Under the pieces are notes generated by a model. The model saw only the letters and a program-made list of their open reading frames with translations. It searched no databases and was not told the origin of the DNA. From Micromonospora lupini (GTDB lineage Bacteria; Actinomycetota; Actinomycetes; Mycobacteriales; Micromonosporaceae), in NCBI RefSeq assembly GCF_026342015.1, contig NZ_JAPENL010000003.1, positions 1,116,001 to 1,180,000 of the forward strand: DNA of 64,000 nucleotides, in the 5' to 3' direction. This document shows, in pieces, positions 49,475-57,391 of the stretch (positions are counted from its first letter, which is position 1; every line of letters starts with the position of its first letter). The position numbers were made by a program, and so were the translations under genes.

Positions 49475-50554
49475 TCAGCGGATGACTCGGCCGCGCAGGA
49501 TCGTGCGGGACGGGGCACGGACGACGCGTAGGTCGTGGCGGGGGTCCTCGGGGTAGACGGTCAGGTCGGCGAGGCCACCCTCGACCAGGCCGGGGAAGCC
49601 GAGCCACTCCCGGGCACCCCAGGAGGCGGCGGCGAGCACGTCGATCGGTGCCAGGCCGGCGCGCTCGTGCAGGAGCAGCATCTCCTCGGCGGCCAGCCCG
49701 TGGTCGATGCCCCCGCCGGCGTCGGTGCCCACGTAGATCGGCACGCCCGCCTCGTACGCGGCGCGTACCACCTCGGGGAACCCGTCGCGCAGCGCGAGCA
49801 TGTGCTCGGCGTACCCGGGGAACTTGGTGCGCGCCTGCTCGGCGATACCCCCGAAGGTGGCAATGTTGATCATGGTGGGGACCAGCGCGGTGCCCTGCCG
49901 GGCCATCTCGTCGATCAGGTCGAGGCTCAGGCCGGTGCCGTGCTCCACCGAGTCCACCCCGGCGCGCACCATGATCTCGACGGCCGACTCGGAGAAGGTG
50001 TGCACGGCGGCGCGTACCCCGGCGTCGTGCGCGGCCCGCACGGCGGCGGTGAGGGTGTCGGCGTCCCAGGCCGGCGCGAGGTCGCCCACGCCCCGGTCGA
50101 TCCAGTCGCCGACCAGCTTGACCCAGCCGTTGCCGGCCCGCGCCTGCGCGGCCACCGTGGCGGCCACCTCCGCCGCGCCGACCTCGACACCGATGTCGCG
50201 CAGGTAGCGCTTCGGGGGCGCGACGTGCCGACCCGCGCGGGCCAGGCGCGGCAGGTCCGGTTCGTCGTCCAACTCGGGGTACGGGTACGGCGAGCCGGCG
50301 TCACGGATCGCCAGCACACCGGCGTCCCTGTCGACGTGGGCCAGCTCGCGGGCCTGGTCGAGGGAGGTGATCGGGGCACCGCCGCGGGCGATGCCGATGT
50401 GGCAGTGCGCGTCGACGAGCCCCGGCAGGACGAACCCGCCGTCCACGACGGTCTCCGCGCCGGGCACCGGGGTGAAGGTCACCCGGTCGCCGACCAGCCA
50501 GAGGTCCCGGACCTCGTCGTCGGGGAGCAGCACGCCGCGCACATGAAGAGCCAT
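49475..50554 (-). CDS. Amidohydrolase family protein (imidazolonepropionase/prolidase-like)
   Basis: 359 residues from the ATG at 50554 (TAGGA upstream). Metal-binding GLVDAHCHIGIARGG (His-x-His at about 52-54), a carboxylated-Lys region GNGWVKLVGDWIDRG, HTFSESAVEIMVRAGVDSVEHGTGL, and the final Asp in VGTDAGGGIDHG. It hydrolyses a cyclic amide or similar C-N bond. An amidohydrolase also sits next to ffh in mycobacteria, so this is a conserved neighbour of unknown substrate. Confidence 0.88.
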   Translation of the reverse strand: MALHVRGVLLPDDEVRDLWLVGDRVTFTPVPGAETVVDGGFVLPGLVDAHCHIGIARGGAPITSLDQARELAHVDRDAGVLAIRDAGSPYPYPELDDEPDLPRLARAGRHVAPPKRYLRDIGVEVGAAEVAATVAAQARAGNGWVKLVGDWIDRGVGDLAPAWDADTLTAAVRAAHDAGVRAAVHTFSESAVEIMVRAGVDSVEHGTGLSLDLIDEMARQGTALVPTMINIATFGGIAEQARTKFPGYAEHMLALRDGFPEVVRAAYEAGVPIYVGTDAGGGIDHGLAAEEMLLLHERAGLAPIDVLAAASWGAREWLGFPGLVEGGLADLTVYPEDPRHDLRVVRAPSRTILRGRVIR

Positions 50555-50572
50555 GCGCACAGTCCTACCCGA

Positions 50573-50785
50573 TCACTCCTCGTCGGGGGCGAGCAGGTCG
50601 TTCTTCCGGGAGGTCAGGGCCGGCAGGTCCACGGAGACCTTCCACGGCCGCTCGGTGACGAACAGGTCCTCGGTGTGGGCGACCTGCTCGTACTCGCGGT
50701 TGGCGCCGAAGGTGCACTCGGTGCGCGTGACGCGTTCCTGCAGCGGGTCCATTACCCAGTAGGACCGGACACCGGCGACGTCACC
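50573..50785 (-). pseudogene. C-terminal remnant of a Uma2 family gene
   Basis: A 70-codon minus-strand frame (no start at its 5' end; a TAG lies at 50788-50786) reads AGVRSYWVMDPL ... FVTERPWKVSVDLPALTS. This is the C-terminal part of the Uma2/DUF820 family: the conserved AGV-SYWVMDP strand and the PW-V-VDL ending are both present. The N-terminal two thirds, including the nuclease residues, are missing. It is most likely a decayed gene. An ATG within it could at best give a 59-residue fragment. Confidence 0.75.
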
Positions 50786-50822
50786 CTAAGAGGCGGCACC
50801 GGCCCGCCGTCACCGACACGCG

Positions 50823-52385
50823 TCAGCGCGGGCCCTTGTCGCCGCCCTTGCCGAGCTTGTTGAAGTCGATCTTCGGGAGCTTGAAGCCGGGCGGAAGGCC
50901 CTGGCCGCCGCCGGCGAGATCGTTCGGGTCCATTCCCGGCGGGAGCTGCGGCATGCCGCCCGGGAAACCGCCCGGGAGCCCGGCGCCAGCGCCCGTACGC
51001 GGACGACCGCCGCCCTTGGTGCCCTTGCGCTTGTTCTTGGGCGACTTGGTCGCCTTGCGCCGGCCACCGCCGGGCAGGCCCATCATGCCGCCCATCTGCT
51101 TCATCATCTTCTGCGCGTCGGCGAAGCGGTTGAGCAGTTGGTTGACGTCCATCACGGTGACCCCGGAGCCGTTGGCGATGCGCGCCCGGCGGGAACCGTT
51201 GATGATCTTCGGGTTGCTGCGCTCGCCAGGGGTCATCGACCTGATGATCGCGGTGACCCGGTCGAAGTGGCTGTCGTCCAGCTCGGCGAGCTGGTCCTTC
51301 ATCTGCCCCATGCCCGGCATCATGGCCAGCACGTTGGCGATCGGGCCCATCCGCCGCACCGCGATGAGCTGGTCGAGGAAGTCGTCGAGCGTGAACTGCT
51401 CGCCGCCCATCAGCTTGGCGGTCATCTTCTCCTTCTGATCCGAGTCGAAGGCCTGCTCGGCCTGCTCGATCAGAGTGAGGACGTCGCCCATGCCGAGGAT
51501 CCGGCTGGCCATCCGGTCGGGGTGGAAGACGTCGAAGTCCTCCAGCTTCTCGCCCGTGGACGCGAACAGGATCGGCTGCCCGGTCACCTCGCGCACCGAC
51601 AGCGCGGCGCCACCACGGGCGTCGCCGTCGAGCTTGGAGAGCACCACGCCTGTGATGCCGACGCCGTCGCGGAACGCCTCGGCGGTGCGGACGGCGTCCT
51701 GACCGACCATCGCGTCGATGACGAAGATGACCTCGTCCGGCGAGACTGCGTCGCGGATGTCGGCGGCCTGCTGCATCATCTCGGCGTCGATGCCGAGGCG
51801 GCCGGCGGTGTCGACGATGACGATGTCGCGGGCGGCGCGCTTCGCGTGCTCGATCGAGGCGCGGGCCACCTGCACCGGGTCACCGGTGCCGTTGCCGGGC
51901 TCCGGGGCGTACACCTCGACGCCGGCCCGGCCACCGAGCACCTGGAGCTGCCCGACGGCGTTGGGGCGCTGGAGGTCGGCGGCGACCAGCAGCGGCTGGT
52001 GCCCCTGGCCCTTGAGCCAGCGGGCCAGCTTGCCGGCCAGGGTGGTCTTACCGGAACCCTGGAGGCCGGCCAGCATGATCACGGTCGGCGGCTGCTTGGC
52101 GAACTGGAGCCGTCGCCCCTCGCCGCCGAGCACGTTGATCAGCTCTTCGTTGACGATCTTGATGATCTGCTGGGCCGGGTTGAGCGCCTGGGAGACCTCG
52201 GAGCTGCGAGCCCGCTCCTTGACGGCCGCGATGAAGCCCTTGACCACCGGCAGCGCGACGTCCGCCTCCAGCAGCGCGAGGCGGATCTCGCGCGCGGTGG
52301 CGTCGATGTCGGCGTCGGTGAGCCGCCCCTTGCCGCGGAGCTTGGTGAAGATCCCGGACAGGCGGTCACTCAAGGTGTCAAACAC
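50823..52385 (-). CDS. ffh: Signal recognition particle GTPase Ffh
   Basis: 520 residues from the GTG at 52385. N-domain then G-domain: GLQGSGKTTLAGKLA (G1), DTAGRLGID (G3), LSKLDGDARGGAALS (G4/G5). A Met-rich M domain (LAMMPGMGQMKDQL, MMKQMGGMMGLPGGG) binds 4.5S RNA and signal sequences. A Gly/Pro/Lys-rich C-terminal extension is longer than in E. coli. It pairs with FtsY, encoded about 8 kb away. Confidence 0.97.
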   Translation of the reverse strand: MFDTLSDRLSGIFTKLRGKGRLTDADIDATAREIRLALLEADVALPVVKGFIAAVKERARSSEVSQALNPAQQIIKIVNEELINVLGGEGRRLQFAKQPPTVIMLAGLQGSGKTTLAGKLARWLKGQGHQPLLVAADLQRPNAVGQLQVLGGRAGVEVYAPEPGNGTGDPVQVARASIEHAKRAARDIVIVDTAGRLGIDAEMMQQAADIRDAVSPDEVIFVIDAMVGQDAVRTAEAFRDGVGITGVVLSKLDGDARGGAALSVREVTGQPILFASTGEKLEDFDVFHPDRMASRILGMGDVLTLIEQAEQAFDSDQKEKMTAKLMGGEQFTLDDFLDQLIAVRRMGPIANVLAMMPGMGQMKDQLAELDDSHFDRVTAIIRSMTPGERSNPKIINGSRRARIANGSGVTVMDVNQLLNRFADAQKMMKQMGGMMGLPGGGRRKATKSPKNKRKGTKGGGRPRTGAGAGLPGGFPGGMPQLPPGMDPNDLAGGGQGLPPGFKLPKIDFNKLGKGGDKGPR

Positions 52386-52511
52386 GCGAACATCCCGTTT
52401 GTCAGTGTTCCGGCGGGCACAACGCGGCCGGCACTGCGGAGTCCGGCCACCGCTAGGGTAACCGCCCCGCCGCAGGGCCGCTCTCGCCCGGCCCGGCCCG
52501 CTTCCCGGGCC

Positions 52512-53168
52512 TCACCCCAGGACCAGACCCGACTGGTACGCGAAGACGACGAGCTGGGCCCGGTCCCGGGCTCCCAGCTTGCCCATCGCCCGGCTGACGT
52601 GGGTCCGCGCGGTCGCCGGGCTGAGCACCAACCGGGCGGCGATCTCCTCGTTGTTCAGCCCCTCACCGACCAGACCGACGACCTGACGCTCCCGATCGGT
52701 GAGGGCGCCCAACCGCGGGTGCGGCCGGGGTGCCCGTGACGGCCTGGTGGCGAACTCCCGCACCACCCGCCGGGTCACCGACGGCGACAGCAGCGCCTCC
52801 CCCTCGGCGACCAGCCGGATGGCGCGCAGCAGCTCCGGCGGCCTGGTGTCCTTGGTGAGGAACCCGCTCGCACCGTGCCGCAGCGCGTCGAAGACGTACT
52901 CGTCCAGCTCGAAGGTGGTGAGCACCACCACCCGCGTGCCGGTCAGGTCGGGATCGGCGACGATCCGGCGGGTCGCCTCGATCCCGTCGATTCCGGGCAT
53001 CCGGATGTCCATCAGCACCACGTCCGGCCGGACCTCGCGGGCCAGCTCCACGGCCCGCAGCCCGTCGGCCGCCTCACCGGCGAGCGCCAGGTCGTCCTCG
53101 CTCTCCACAAGCGCGCGCAGCCCGAGGCGGACCAGGTCCTGGTCGTCGGCGATCAGCACCCGGATCAC
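52512..53168 (-). CDS. NarL/LuxR-family response regulator
   Basis: 218 residues from the GTG at 53168, overlapping the kinase stop by 4 nt. Receiver: IADDQDLVRLGLRALV, Asp in VVLMDIRMPGIDG (about 54), VLTTFELDEY and LTKDTRP. A C-terminal LuxR helix-turn-helix contains LTDRERQVVGLVGEGLNNEEIAARLVLSPATARTHVSRAM. It works with the kinase encoded just upstream. Confidence 0.94.
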   Translation of the reverse strand: MIRVLIADDQDLVRLGLRALVESEDDLALAGEAADGLRAVELAREVRPDVVLMDIRMPGIDGIEATRRIVADPDLTGTRVVVLTTFELDEYVFDALRHGASGFLTKDTRPPELLRAIRLVAEGEALLSPSVTRRVVREFATRPSRAPRPHPRLGALTDRERQVVGLVGEGLNNEEIAARLVLSPATARTHVSRAMGKLGARDRAQLVVFAYQSGLVLG

Positions 53169-54340
53169 GCCTGCGGCTCCACGGGCAGCCGGGCCCAGAC
53201 GCGGAACCCGCCGTCCGGGCGCGGTCCGATCGTCAGCCGCCCGCCCAGCGCGGCCACCCGCTCCCGCATACCGGCCAGGCCGTGCCCGCCGGTCTCCTCG
53301 TCGGCCGCGTCGAACGACCCGGCGGGGACCCCGACGCCCCGGTCGGTGACCTCGACTGTCACCTCGTCGACCCGGTAGCCGACGGTCACCTCCGCGCGAG
53401 CCACCCCGGCGTGCCGCAACACGTTGGTGAGCGCCTCCTGCACCACCCGGTACGCGGCCAGGTCCACCGCCGTCGGCAACTCCCGCGGCTCGCCGTCGCG
53501 GCGCAGGTCGACGGCGAGACCGGCGCCGGCCAGCCGTTCGCACAGCGCCGGGAGTCGGGCCAGTCCCGGGACCGGTTCGCGCTCCGCGCCCCGACGTACC
53601 GCGCCCAACGTGACCCGGAGCTCGTCGAGCGCCTCCCGGCTGGTGCGACCGATCGCGGTCAGCGCGACCTCCGCCTGCTCCGGCCGTTTCGGCAGCAGAT
53701 GCAGGGCGATCTCCGCCTGCATGCTGATCGCGGCCAACCCGTGCCCCACCACGTCGTGCACCTCCTGAGCGATGCGCAGCCGCTCCTCGTCGGCCTGCCG
53801 CCGGGCCTGCGCGACACGATCACGTGCCTGCTCGGCGCGGCTGCGGGCGGCGGCCTCGCGGTTGACCCGCACCACCACACCCGCAGCGAAGGGTACGACC
53901 GCCCAGGCCGACGCGGGGAGCACTCCGGTCCAGCCCGGCGCCGGGCCCCGGGACCAGAAGACGTGCGCCAGCAGCACCACGAACGCGCCGACGGTGGCGA
54001 GCGCCGCCGGGCGCACCGGCAGCCGCAGGGCCACGGTGAACACCGCGAGCAGGAAGGTGAGCAGAATCGGCCCGTACGGGTAGCCGAGCACCAGGTACGT
54101 AGTGGTGGCCACGGTGACCACGGCGAGGACGGCGACCGGGGCACGCCGCCGACCGACGAGCGCCAGCGCGGCGACGGCAATCAGCACCCGGCAGACGGCG
54201 TCCACCGGGCTCGACCCGGGCTGGTTGGCCCCCGCGAGCCCGGTGGCGAGCTGCCCGAACCCGAGCAGCGCCAGGGCGAGCACGGCGTCAGCCAGCGCAT
54301 CCGGCCACACCCGCCGCCCGTTCCATCGCATGGCCGTCAT
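53165..54340 (-). CDS. NarL-type sensor histidine kinase (HisKA_3)
   Basis: 391 residues from the ATG at 54340. Five or six N-terminal membrane helices (about 15-170). The HisKA_3 His is in RIAQEVHDVVGHGLAAISMQ. HATPase motifs: VVQEALTNVLRHAGVARAEV and DRGVGVPAGSFD, then GGHGLAGMRERVAALGG. No large extracellular sensor, so it likely senses within the membrane. It is coupled to the response regulator. The 394-bp region upstream of it (54341-54734) contains no gene. Confidence 0.92.
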   Translation of the reverse strand: MTAMRWNGRRVWPDALADAVLALALLGFGQLATGLAGANQPGSSPVDAVCRVLIAVAALALVGRRRAPVAVLAVVTVATTTYLVLGYPYGPILLTFLLAVFTVALRLPVRPAALATVGAFVVLLAHVFWSRGPAPGWTGVLPASAWAVVPFAAGVVVRVNREAAARSRAEQARDRVAQARRQADEERLRIAQEVHDVVGHGLAAISMQAEIALHLLPKRPEQAEVALTAIGRTSREALDELRVTLGAVRRGAEREPVPGLARLPALCERLAGAGLAVDLRRDGEPRELPTAVDLAAYRVVQEALTNVLRHAGVARAEVTVGYRVDEVTVEVTDRGVGVPAGSFDAADEETGGHGLAGMRERVAALGGRLTIGPRPDGGFRVWARLPVEPQA

Positions 54341-54639
54341 TCTGCCCGCGTGGACGCCCCGTGACGTGCGTCCACGAGCGGTACCGCCCCTACGCCCCAG
54401 GGCGTACCCGCTGCCCGCCGCCGGCCCGCGCCCGCCGCCGGCCCGCGCGGCGCTACCCGCCCCGGTCGGCGACGACGGTGTCGCGGGTGCGAGCGGCGGC
54501 CCAGACACGCGGTGCCGTGCGCGAGGAATGACCGCACGGGCTGCCGCACGAGGGCATGGCCGAGCCGCGAGGACAGGGGCGGATCCCCACGGACAGCGGC
54601 GAGGGGACGAGCGGGTCGCCCCGCAGCGAGCACCGCGCC

Positions 54640-54716
54640 CTGGTCACGGCACACGGCACACCGCGCACCGCGCACCGCGCACCGCCCACCGCCCACCGCG
54701 CACCGCGCACTGCAGC
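54640..54716. repeat. Short CGCACCG-type tandem repeats
   Basis: In the gene-free stretch 54341-54734, units like CACGG, CACCGCG and CACCGCC repeat about ten times. The rest of the gap is GC-rich with no coding or RNA signal that I can identify. Confidence 0.7.
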
Positions 54717-54734
54717 GGGCGGAGCTGACCTGGG

Positions 54735-57011
54735 TCAGACGGCGGCGAGGACGGCGGCCTCCAGGCGTTCCCGGGTGGCGTCGTCCGGCCAGCCACCCAC
54801 CAGGTAGAAGGCGTCGACCACGTCGGCGCCGAGGGTGGAGATGCGCGCCGCGCGGACCAGGGCACCCGCCTCGTCGAGCGCGCAGGCGACCCGGTAGAGC
54901 AGCCCGGCGGCGTCGGCCGCGCGGAGTTCGAGAAGCACGGCGTCGGTGGCGGCCTCGCGGTGCCAGACGACCCGGGGGGCGGCGCCGCTGCCCCGGGCGG
55001 CGAGCGCGCGACCGCGTAGCCGCTGGGTGACGGACACGTCGCCGGCGACCGCGCGACGGAGGTCGGCGCGCAGCGGGACCGGATCGGCCGGCAGGCCGTA
55101 GCGGGGTTGCACGCGGCACTCGACCAGGGCCCGGCCGTCGACCACCGAGGCGTCCGCGGAGAGCACTTCCAGGCGGTGCAGGGCCAGGCAGCCGGCCACC
55201 GTGGCGAGCAGGCCCCGCCGGTCGGCGGCGGCCACCGCCACCCGGTCCCCGGTGAGGTGGACGACAGGCAACGGCCCGGCCAGCAGCGCCGGATCCGGAG
55301 CGGGTGGCTCGGGCAGCACGCCGGTGTCCAGGGCGGTACGGACGCGGGCTACCAGTTCGGCGACCAGCCGGCCCTTCCAGTCCGACCAGGCGGCCGGCCC
55401 GGTGGCTGCGGCGTCCGCGCGGACGAGCGCGTGCAGCAGGTCGAGGGTGCCGGTGTCCCCCACCGCCTCGGCGACCGACGCGATGGTGACCGGGTCGGCG
55501 AGGTCCCGGCGGGTGGCCACGTCGGGCAGGAGCAGGTGCAGCCGGACCAGCGTGCCGATCAGCTCGACCTCCGGGGCGGGCAGCCCGACCCGGGTGGCCA
55601 CCGTCTCGGCGAGCGGCACCCCGACGGTGCTGTGGTCACCGGGCAGGCCCTTGCCGATGTCGTGCAGCAGAGCGCCGAGCAGCAGCAGGTCGGGGCGGTC
55701 CACCTCGCGGGTGTGCCGGCTGGCCTCGTGGGCGGCCTGCACCAGATGCCGGTCCAGGGTGTAGCGGTGCACCGGGTTGTGCTGGGGCAGGCTGCGCAGC
55801 CTGGTCCACTCGGGCAGCCAGCCGTCCACCAGCCCGTACCTGTCGCAGGTCTCCCAGGCCGGCACCAGGCCGGGACCGGCGCCCAGCAGCGTGGTCAGCG
55901 CGGCCCGGGCCTCGGCCGGCCAGGGCGCGGGCAGCGGGGGGCAGTACGCCGCCAGCCACTCGCAGGTGGCCCGCGCGATCGGCAGCCGGGTCGTGGCCGC
56001 CGCGGCGGCCACCCGCAGCGACAGGCTCGGGTCGGGGCGCGCGCCGATCGCCGTCCGGGCCAGCACCAGCTCCCCGTCGTGCTCGACCACGTCCCGGGCC
56101 ACGGGCCGGCGCACGGGAGCACCGTTCCCGCCCCGGGAGCGGCCCGAGCGCAGCCGGTCGGCGGCGCGGAAGGCGTCGTCGAGGGCGTGGCTGACCGTGC
56201 GCGCGTCCCCGGCCACCCGACGGAGGAGGGCGTCGCCGTCCTCCACGCCGAGCAGCGCGGCGACACCCGCGCGTTCCTGGGCGACAAGCCGGTCGACCCG
56301 GCGACCGACCTGCTGGTGCAGGGCGTCGCGGGTGTCCAGCAGGCGCAGGTGGGCGGCGCGGACGGCGGGGCGCAGCGCGTCGGTGATCCCGGCTGCGGAG
56401 ATCGCGCGCAGCAGTCCCACGTCGCGCAGCCCGCCGGCGGCCTCCTTCAGGTCACCTTCGAGGAGGAAGGCCAGCTCGCCGTGCGCCTGCCAGCGGGCGA
56501 CGGTGACCTCCCGCAGGCCCGGCAGTTGGCGGACGGCGGTACGCCGCCAGTGATCGGCGGCGGTGCGGATCAGGGCGTCGGCGAGTCCCTGGTCGCCGAC
56601 CACCAGGCGGGCGTCGAGCAGTCCGAGTGCGACCTTGACGTCGTCCTGGGCCACCGACAGAGCCTCGGAGACGGTCCGCACCGAGTGGTCCAGGCGCAGG
56701 CCGGCGTCCCAGATCGGATACCAGACCGAGGCCGCCAGGTCGTCCGTGCCGGGCACCCCGGCGTGCAGCAGTACCAGGTCGAGGTCGCCGTAGGGGGCGC
56801 ACTGCCGCCGCCCCAACCCCCCGACGGCCATCAGCGCGACCCCGTCGCGTGCCGGCAGCAACCCGCGCAGAAAATCGTCGTACGCGGCCGCCCGCGCCCG
56901 CCGGGCGGCCTCCCCGATCCCCCCGGGTACGCCGACGACCTCGTTGATCAAGAAGTTCGCGTCGCCGTCACCGGCGTGCCCTGACGCGTCCTTCTTGATC
57001 AACGAGGTCAT
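54735..57011 (-). CDS. glnD: [Protein-PII] uridylyltransferase/uridylyl-removing-type enzyme (GlnD)
   Basis: 758 residues from the ATG at 57011. Nucleotidyltransferase domain: VALMAVGGLGRRQCAPYGDLDLVLLH, the GlnD nucleotide site. HD domain: LLLLGALLHDIGKGLPGDHS. Two C-terminal ACT domains (about 595-660 and 685-755). In actinobacteria the partner PII is adenylylated by GlnD. It follows glnB by 16 nt. The first 26 codons (MTSLIKKDAS...NFLINEVV) coincide with a 27-bp-arm palindrome, so the RNA can fold right after the start codon. No Shine-Dalgarno sequence is visible. Confidence 0.93.
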   Translation of the reverse strand: MTSLIKKDASGHAGDGDANFLINEVVGVPGGIGEAARRARAAAYDDFLRGLLPARDGVALMAVGGLGRRQCAPYGDLDLVLLHAGVPGTDDLAASVWYPIWDAGLRLDHSVRTVSEALSVAQDDVKVALGLLDARLVVGDQGLADALIRTAADHWRRTAVRQLPGLREVTVARWQAHGELAFLLEGDLKEAAGGLRDVGLLRAISAAGITDALRPAVRAAHLRLLDTRDALHQQVGRRVDRLVAQERAGVAALLGVEDGDALLRRVAGDARTVSHALDDAFRAADRLRSGRSRGGNGAPVRRPVARDVVEHDGELVLARTAIGARPDPSLSLRVAAAAATTRLPIARATCEWLAAYCPPLPAPWPAEARAALTTLLGAGPGLVPAWETCDRYGLVDGWLPEWTRLRSLPQHNPVHRYTLDRHLVQAAHEASRHTREVDRPDLLLLGALLHDIGKGLPGDHSTVGVPLAETVATRVGLPAPEVELIGTLVRLHLLLPDVATRRDLADPVTIASVAEAVGDTGTLDLLHALVRADAAATGPAAWSDWKGRLVAELVARVRTALDTGVLPEPPAPDPALLAGPLPVVHLTGDRVAVAAADRRGLLATVAGCLALHRLEVLSADASVVDGRALVECRVQPRYGLPADPVPLRADLRRAVAGDVSVTQRLRGRALAARGSGAAPRVVWHREAATDAVLLELRAADAAGLLYRVACALDEAGALVRAARISTLGADVVDAFYLVGGWPDDATRERLEAAVLAAV
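56937..57009. repeat. 27-bp-arm GATC palindrome inside glnD
   Basis: Arms 56937-56963 and 56983-57009 match at 25 of 27 positions (GACCTCGTTGATCAAGAAG on the left), loop 19 nt. It begins two bases inside the glnD ATG and is read in frame. TTGATCAA occurs in both arms, as at the other palindromes. Confidence 0.9.
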
Positions 57012-57027
57012 GTCGTCGTGGCCCGGA

Positions 57028-57366
57028 TCAGAGGGCGTCGAGGCCGCGCTCGCCGGTACGCACCCGGACGACCTCCTCGACACCTGTGACCCACACCTTG
57101 CCGTCGCCGATCTTGCCCGTACGGGCGGCGCCGACGATGGCGTCCACGATCTTTTCCACGTCGATCTCGTCGGTGAGCACCTCGACCCGGATCTTGGGCA
57201 GGAACTCGACCGTGTACTCGGCACCCCGGTAGACCTCGGTGTGCCCCTTCTGCCGTCCGTACCCCTGGACCTCGCTGACGGTCAGCCCGGCGACGCCCAG
57301 GGCGTGCAGAGCCTCCTTCACCGCGTCCAGCTGGTACGGCTTGATGACCGCGGTCACCAGCTTCAT
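57028..57366 (-). CDS. glnB: Nitrogen regulatory protein PII
   Basis: 112 residues. MKLVTAVIKPYQLDAVKEALHALGVAGLTVSEVQGYGRQKGHTEVYRGAEYTVEFLPKIRVEVL. The modified Tyr of the T-loop (GAEYTVEF, residue 51) and the C-terminal VRVRTGERG are present. It binds ATP/ADP and 2-oxoglutarate and signals nitrogen status to Amt and others. The ATG at 57366 follows GGAGGGG. Second gene of the amt-glnB-glnD operon. Confidence 0.97.
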   Translation of the reverse strand: MKLVTAVIKPYQLDAVKEALHALGVAGLTVSEVQGYGRQKGHTEVYRGAEYTVEFLPKIRVEVLTDEIDVEKIVDAIVGAARTGKIGDGKVWVTGVEEVVRVRTGERGLDAL

Positions 57367-57391
57367 GTCCAACCCCTCCATCCCAGGAACG

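Noticed and set aside
48265..49607. Long minus-strand frames with Gly/Arg/Trp repeats over the tandem array
   Set aside because: They are created by the 20/21-bp repeats themselves, which have no consistent 3-bp period, and overlap the real TetR gene antisense. No start site or protein family supports them.
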